A stretch of DNA of 8,762 nucleotides. It comes from SAR324 cluster bacterium. Its GTDB lineage: Bacteria > Bdellovibrionota > UBA2361 > JAAZON01. The notes beneath the pieces were generated by a model that was not told the DNA's origin, did no database searches, and saw only the letters and a list, made by a program, of their open reading frames with translations. Position 1 is the first letter of the stretch. Every line of letters begins with the position of its first letter. The stretch spans positions 1 through 8,762 of the forward strand of contig JAAZON010000410.1 in NCBI GenBank assembly GCA_012797725.1, given 5' to 3'. The position numbers and the translations under genes are program-made. Positions 5,031-8,762 of this stretch are shown piece after piece.

Positions 5031-7701
5031 AGATCGGCTCTTTCAAGACGAGGCCTTATTCAATGAGCTCTTACCCTTTGCTCGTTACGATAAAGAACAT
5101 AATGTGTTTGTTCACTCTGACGCATCTTTATGGAGTATTTACGAATTACAGCCATTGTGGCTAACTAAAGTTTCAGATGCAGAAGCCTTTCATGTTTGCG
5201 AGCAACTTCAAGAGATGCTGGATTCGCTTGAGCCAGAATTCAGCGTGCAATTCTCATGGATAACAAATTTCGACGTTGATTCTCTTCTTAAAGACTCGTT
5301 GAATTCATATCCTACTTCAGGTCCGGCTGGTTGGATGGCAAGACGTTGGATTCGAATGATGCGGAATGATTCTCATTCTGCGAACCTTTTCCGCCGACCT
5401 CGCAACATGCGCTTAATTGTTGCTTTCCGATATGATCCACCATGGAAGCCAAGTGGAATCCTTCAAGAATTATTTCGCAGTATTCGAATACTTCTCAAAG
5501 GAGAACTCGAAGTTAGCGCTGAAGAGCGTAGAGCCGAATATCTCCAATATGTAAATAACTTTAGAGGAGTTGTGGAAGGCAAAGCCTCTAAACTTGCAGA
5601 CCTAGGTCTTAGTCCAAGGCACTTAGACGGTCAGGGCTTGATTAACCTTCTGTATCCAATTTTAAATCGCCGAAGTGTAAAAGCAGGTAAGTTTAAGCGT
5701 GGCCGCAGCTCCTCTATACCCGTTCCCATTTACGATGAGACAGACTATTTGACCAATCAAATTTCTGAGACCCCAATAGAGCATCCTAAAAATGGTTTTA
5801 TAAAGAAAGACGGAAGAGTATTTCGCACTGTATCGATGGCAAAACCTCCCAAGGTGTGCTTGCCATTAATGATTGCCCCTCTTCAATCCACTCCATACGA
5901 GAACATACTGACAGTTACCTACTCTAAAGACTCCCAAGAAAAGCAGATTAAGAAACTGGATGCCTTGGATACTTCGTTGGGATTCAGAGAAATTACAGGT
6001 CGTGGAAGAAGCAATCAAAAAATTCAACATCAAATTTCTGCAATTAGAACCGCAAGAGAAGATCTATATAATAACAAGTCTCAAATAGTTAGAGTTGGAG
6101 TTCATCAAACTTTTATCTGTCAAAATGAGGATGAGGCTCAACGTGCAGCTTCTGAAGCCCTGGCAACTTTGCCTCAACTTCATGGAGCAAGGGGCATGGT
6201 TCACGAGATCTCAGATCTTGGAGCTCTCATAAATTCGCTGCCAGGATGCTATGATCCATCAACTGATGGGCCGGGTTGGACGAATTTCATGAGATCCTCT
6301 CGTGGTACTCGCCTCTTCCCACTTTATGGGAACTGGAAAGGAAGTTCAGGGTCTCTGATGGTTCTTCCTTCACTTTGGAATCGCGAGCTTGTTGGCTTTG
6401 ATCTTTACGACTCAAATGTAGCTCCGAATGTGCTCATTAGCGGTGTGTCAGGCGCAGGAAAAAGTTATCTTTTATGTTATCTACTTATCATGCTAAACCG
6501 AGGCCACTATTCACGTTTAGCTTCTGGAAGAATTGCTGAGCGTCCTCCTATCACCTTTGTTTTTGACAAGGGCATGGCAGGACAACCATGTGGTTTTGAG
6601 AAAGTTGCTAAACTTTTTGGCGGCCGGATTTATGAAGCCACTCCAGCTAAAGCCCCCGCTATGAATTTTCTCGCGCGACTTGGTGAAACTCCCGCTGATG
6701 CGAGAAATGAAGACTACAAAGATTTATTAGACATGTGCGTCGATATCATTTGCGATATGGCTTCAGAAGGGAACCGAGTTGTAGATCGACTTGAGCGAGG
6801 AAGTGTAATTGAAAGTTTAGTTGAAGCACATCGGCTTTACAGAAATGGTCCAATGAAGCGAGAGTTTGTCTTATCTGATGTGGTTTCGGTAATGAGAGCC
6901 CCGAGGCGAGTTGATGAGACGGAAGATTCTTCCCTTAGACGCCAAAAGATTTCGCTCCTTATTGCTGATTACTATGGTGACGGAACTTATGCTCGCTTCT
7001 TCGATCGACCAGGTTCATTGAAACTTAAAGAGCGCTTTATTGTTTTTGACTTAAAGGCATTGAGCCGAAATCCCGATCTCCAGAGGGTATTCTTGAAAGT
7101 TGCGATGCTTTGGGCAGACACCGTTATGAATGATCCTAACGAGATCGACAACAGAAAAGTTCTTGTTTTTGATGAAGCTCACGACTTGATTGGCAAGACT
7201 TCTGCTGCCACAATCGAAACGGCCTTCCGTCTTTATCGTAAGCGCAAAGGAATAGTAATTGCCGCATCTCAATCAGGTGAAGATTTTTATGTTGGGCAAG
7301 GCGGTCAAGCAATTGTTCAAAACAGTGCGCATAAAATCTTTATCAGACAGGATCCCAGCAAATTCCATTTGACATCTCAGGCTTTCAATCTCAGCGAACA
7401 ACAGTCAGATGTAATCTTGCGGCTTAAAACGGTTAAAGGAGTCGAGTCTCAATTCTACCTCCTTTCAGACATAGGGGAAGCAGCATTGGTATTGCCCCTT
7501 GAACCAGCTTTCTATTGGGCAAGTACTAACAACGGGGATGACAATCAGCTCTTTAATGATCTATTAGCTCAATCGGGTGGAAACTTCTGGCTGGCACTCG
7601 AAAGGGCTGTTCAAGTGGCACCAAATGGCGCTTCGAGTCTCGTTAAAGAATCGGCGAATGTTGTGAGTCAAACTCTGGGTGGAGATACGGTTTCGAATTG
7701 A
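5008..7701 (+). CDS. traC: TraC, VirB4-type T4SS ATPase
   Basis: This 897-aa protein is the motor ATPase of the channel, acting in the cytoplasm at the inner membrane. The C-terminal half is a RecA-like P-loop domain: Walker A GVSGAGKS at 479-486 (Lys485), Walker B VLVFDEAHDL at 718-727 (Asp722, Glu723), and an ASQS motif at about 753-756 where VirB4 proteins have a conserved S/T-Q. The N-terminal ~430 residues fit the TraC/VirB4 N-terminal domain that contacts the membrane proteins. F TraC is about 875 residues, so this looks full length; DotO/IcmB of I-type systems is longer. No membrane helix is obvious. AGAGGA five bases before ATG 5008 gives a good start inside the preceding gene. All catalytic residues are present, so it should be active. 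Position after the core-complex genes matches F. Confidence 0.95.
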   Translation: MSINRITRDRLFQDEALFNELLPFARYDKEHNVFVHSDASLWSIYELQPLWLTKVSDAEAFHVCEQLQEMLDSLEPEFSVQFSWITNFDVDSLLKDSLNSYPTSGPAGWMARRWIRMMRNDSHSANLFRRPRNMRLIVAFRYDPPWKPSGILQELFRSIRILLKGELEVSAEERRAEYLQYVNNFRGVVEGKASKLADLGLSPRHLDGQGLINLLYPILNRRSVKAGKFKRGRSSSIPVPIYDETDYLTNQISETPIEHPKNGFIKKDGRVFRTVSMAKPPKVCLPLMIAPLQSTPYENILTVTYSKDSQEKQIKKLDALDTSLGFREITGRGRSNQKIQHQISAIRTAREDLYNNKSQIVRVGVHQTFICQNEDEAQRAASEALATLPQLHGARGMVHEISDLGALINSLPGCYDPSTDGPGWTNFMRSSRGTRLFPLYGNWKGSSGSLMVLPSLWNRELVGFDLYDSNVAPNVLISGVSGAGKSYLLCYLLIMLNRGHYSRLASGRIAERPPITFVFDKGMAGQPCGFEKVAKLFGGRIYEATPAKAPAMNFLARLGETPADARNEDYKDLLDMCVDIICDMASEGNRVVDRLERGSVIESLVEAHRLYRNGPMKREFVLSDVVSVMRAPRRVDETEDSSLRRQKISLLIADYYGDGTYARFFDRPGSLKLKERFIVFDLKALSRNPDLQRVFLKVAMLWADTVMNDPNEIDNRKVLVFDEAHDLIGKTSAATIETAFRLYRKRKGIVIAASQSGEDFYVGQGGQAIVQNSAHKIFIRQDPSKFHLTSQAFNLSEQQSDVILRLKTVKGVESQFYLLSDIGEAALVLPLEPAFYWASTNNGDDNQLFNDLLAQSGGNFWLALERAVQVAPNGASSLVKESANVVSQTLGGDTVSN

Positions 7702-7706
7702 TGTAA

Positions 7707-7714
7707 TGGAGGAA
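7707..7714 (+). promoter_or_regulatory. Ribosome-binding site deciding a GTG start
   Basis: TGGAGGAA is followed by six bases and GTG 7721. The frame is open back to GTG 7679 and has an ATG at 7706, but the ATG overlaps this site, and only the GTG gives a normal lipoprotein signal peptide length. Confidence 0.75.
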
Positions 7715-7720
7715 TACAAC

Positions 7721-8008
7721 GTGAAAAGATTAAATTTACCACGATATGCAGCTTTGAACGTTGCATTTTTGGCAATAGGAACATTGAGTAGTTGTTCTGC
7801 AACAAACGGCACAGAGGCAGTTGCGCCTATTATCGTGCACGAACAGGCTCCTGGTGTTGTCCAAGAAGTTTGGGAAGAGCCGATGGTTGATGTTATAGAT
7901 GTGCCACCTGGTTTAGATCCTGAAGGAATATATTACCGACCTGGACACCAAGAAGTGGTGGAGATTCGCCAGGGACGTTGGCAATATTACAACAAGAACA
8001 AGGAATAA
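7721..8008 (+). CDS. Small lipoprotein of unknown function
   Basis: The 95-aa product has a KR-containing n-region, a hydrophobic core and lipobox LSSC with lipidated Cys at residue 25, so it should be anchored to a membrane facing the periplasm, probably the outer membrane since +2 is Ser. The mature part (~70 residues) is acidic and proline-containing, with VWEEPMVDVIDVPPGLDPEG and then a YYRPGHQEVVEIRQGRWQYY segment that looks like a compact conserved unit rich in aromatic residues. I do not recognise the family. Its position 19 bases after traC, inside the same transcription unit, and its export suggest another outer-membrane core or pilus-assembly subunit; F has trbI and traW here, and neither is like this. 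The seven residues around the lipobox are the same as in the TraV-like protein but encoded by different codons. Confidence 0.78.
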   Translation: MKRLNLPRYAALNVAFLAIGTLSSCSATNGTEAVAPIIVHEQAPGVVQEVWEEPMVDVIDVPPGLDPEGIYYRPGHQEVVEIRQGRWQYYNKNKE

Positions 8009-8034
8009 TTAGTATTTTTTCTGGAGATAAATCT

Positions 8035-8091
8035 TAGCTCCTTTCTCAGGTTTCATAGAAGATTGTAGGATGTTAAGATTTGGAGGAGCTA
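8035..8091 (+). repeat. 8-bp inverted repeat in the gap before the next gene
   Basis: TAGCTCCT (8035-8042) is the exact reverse complement of AGGAGCTA (8084-8091), separated by 41 bases, with two further G-U pairs possible inside. A competing small hairpin, GGAG (8023-8026) with CTCC (8038-8041), uses the same left arm. The right arm contains a ribosome-binding-site-like sequence but lies upstream of the AGGA (8097-8100) that most likely serves ATG 8109. This ~100-base gap is the longest non-coding stretch within the operon and holds no gene I can support. A role in RNA processing or translation is speculative. Confidence 0.3.
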
Positions 8092-8108
8092 TTTGTAGGA
8101 AATAAGAT

Positions 8109-8531
8109 ATGGGATTATTTAGCCCTCGAAATTTAGTTGCTCCCTTCACAAACACAGTGAATTTGATTGCAATTATTTTTACCATCCTCCTTTTTGCTGT
8201 GTTACGTTTTTCTCTTGGTCGGGTTCATGTCAAAGCACCAGTAGAAAAAACTATTAGCCAATCCTCGACTCAAGCGGAATCTTCCCTAGAGGATATTAGA
8301 GCAATTTTGAATAGGAAAAACGAGGATAAATTAGACATTGAAGCGGTTCCAAAGAAACCTAAAGAAGGTGAAAAAGCAAAAGCCCGAATTGATGGAGACA
8401 TAATCGATTTGAAAGCTGAAATTGCGGCTTTAGAGAAAAACCAGTCTGCTGCAAAGGGATCGAAGGAAAAAACACCTGTAGATGAGAATGCAAATCTTAG
8501 CGAGGTGGAGAAGGCCTTGGGGCTTCGCTGA
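8109..8531 (+). CDS. Single-helix membrane protein with a charged, coiled tail; unknown function
   Basis: The 140-aa product has one transmembrane helix (about 17-32) after a short N-terminus and then a highly charged tail rich in Lys and Glu. Two stretches look helical: about 55-72 (SLEDIRAILNRKNEDKLD) and about 94-112 (DGDIIDLKAEIAALEKN), the second with coiled-coil spacing. The tail between and after them is probably disordered. Side of the membrane is unclear: basic residues flank both ends of the helix. It occupies roughly the place of trbI in F, which also encodes a one-helix protein, but I see no sequence resemblance and do not use that name. AGGA eight bases before ATG 8109 supports the start. 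The stop is five bases before the next gene, so the two are probably translated together. Confidence 0.75.
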   Translation: MGLFSPRNLVAPFTNTVNLIAIIFTILLFAVLRFSLGRVHVKAPVEKTISQSSTQAESSLEDIRAILNRKNEDKLDIEAVPKKPKEGEKAKARIDGDIIDLKAEIAALEKNQSAAKGSKEKTPVDENANLSEVEKALGLR

Positions 8532-8536
8532 AAAAT

Positions 8537-8762
8537 ATGAAAAAGGGTGAAGTCATTATAGTCCCAAAAGTTTGGCGTTCCGAGTTGTCGCTGGTAATCT
8601 TGTTTTTTATCTTCTGCGTAGCGAGTATTGTTTTGTCACATGAATTTCCCCGCAGTGTCATAAAAGGCGAGCTCTTCAGCCTGGGCTCACGCAAAGTAAT
8701 GCTTCATTTGCCCCTTTTCTGGCTACTTCCAGCTGGCACACTTTGTAGGGCGATTTTCAAGA
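8537..8762 (+). CDS. Partial two-helix membrane protein (3' end off the right edge)
   Basis: ATG 8537 opens a frame of 75 codons that reaches the window edge without a stop; an in-frame TAG at 8498 and no other usable codon leave this as the only start. The visible part has a short N-terminus (about 1-14), a hydrophobic helix (about 17-34), a ~20-residue loop with basic residues (RSVIKGELFSLGSRK) and a second hydrophobic stretch (about 54-74). This helix pair at the start of a longer protein is reminiscent of small membrane proteins that precede a soluble PH-like domain, but the domain itself would lie outside the window, so that is only a guess. The ribosome-binding site is poor (GGGG at 8519-8522 is too far away), consistent with coupling to the preceding gene five bases upstream. 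Confidence 0.7.
   Translation, partial: MKKGEVIIVPKVWRSELSLVILFFIFCVASIVLSHEFPRSVIKGELFSLGSRKVMLHLPLFWLLPAGTLCRAIFK

Noticed and set aside
8070..8105. 11-codon open frame in the gap before 8109
   Set aside because: Too short and without a properly spaced ribosome-binding site; nothing supports it as a real peptide.
8497..8694. 65-codon minus-strand frame near the right edge
   Set aside because: It is antisense to the partial two-helix membrane protein, which has better spacing with its neighbour and protein-like hydrophobic pattern.

Overview
The window carries the front part of a type IV secretion / conjugation (T4SS) gene cluster of the F-like (MPF_F) kind from a Gram-negative, two-membrane bacterium. 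Three lipoprotein signal peptides, outer-membrane core-complex proteins and an envelope-spanning VirB10-type protein all require a diderm envelope. The DNA is moderately AT-rich and looks compositionally even across the cluster (judged by eye, not counted). I cannot name the species; the proteins resemble the F families in motif and order but are clearly diverged, which suggests a conjugative plasmid, an integrative element or a divergent proteobacterium.

Layout. Positions 1-162 hold the 5' part of a minus-strand gene for a small membrane protein that runs off the left edge. Positions 163-448 are a non-coding divergent intergenic region with a 10-bp AT-rich inverted repeat and three AGTCTA repeats. 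From 449 to the right edge every gene is on the plus strand, tightly packed and probably one operon: a secreted 148-aa protein of unknown function; a two-helix membrane protein in the TraL/VirB3 position; TraE (VirB8-like); TraK (VirB9-like); TraB (VirB10-like); a TraV-like lipoprotein; a second lipoprotein with a DotD/secretin-N0-like domain; the TraC (VirB4-type) ATPase; a third small lipoprotein; a one-helix protein with a charged tail; and the start of a two-helix membrane protein cut by the right edge.

How they work together. TraC is the cytoplasmic motor of the channel. TraL and TraE are its likely inner-membrane platform partners. TraB crosses from inner to outer membrane and forms, with TraK and TraV, the outer-membrane core complex. 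The order L-E-K-B-V-C is that of the F transfer operon, but the usual extra genes of F (traP, trbD, trbG, traR) are not present. Instead a DotD-like lipoprotein, typical of Dot/Icm (I-type) systems, sits between traV and traC, and an unfamiliar lipoprotein follows traC. The most interesting point is therefore a possible F/I hybrid outer-membrane core, with several accessory proteins I do not recognise. No relaxase, coupling protein, pilin, oriT, integrase or transposase is visible here.
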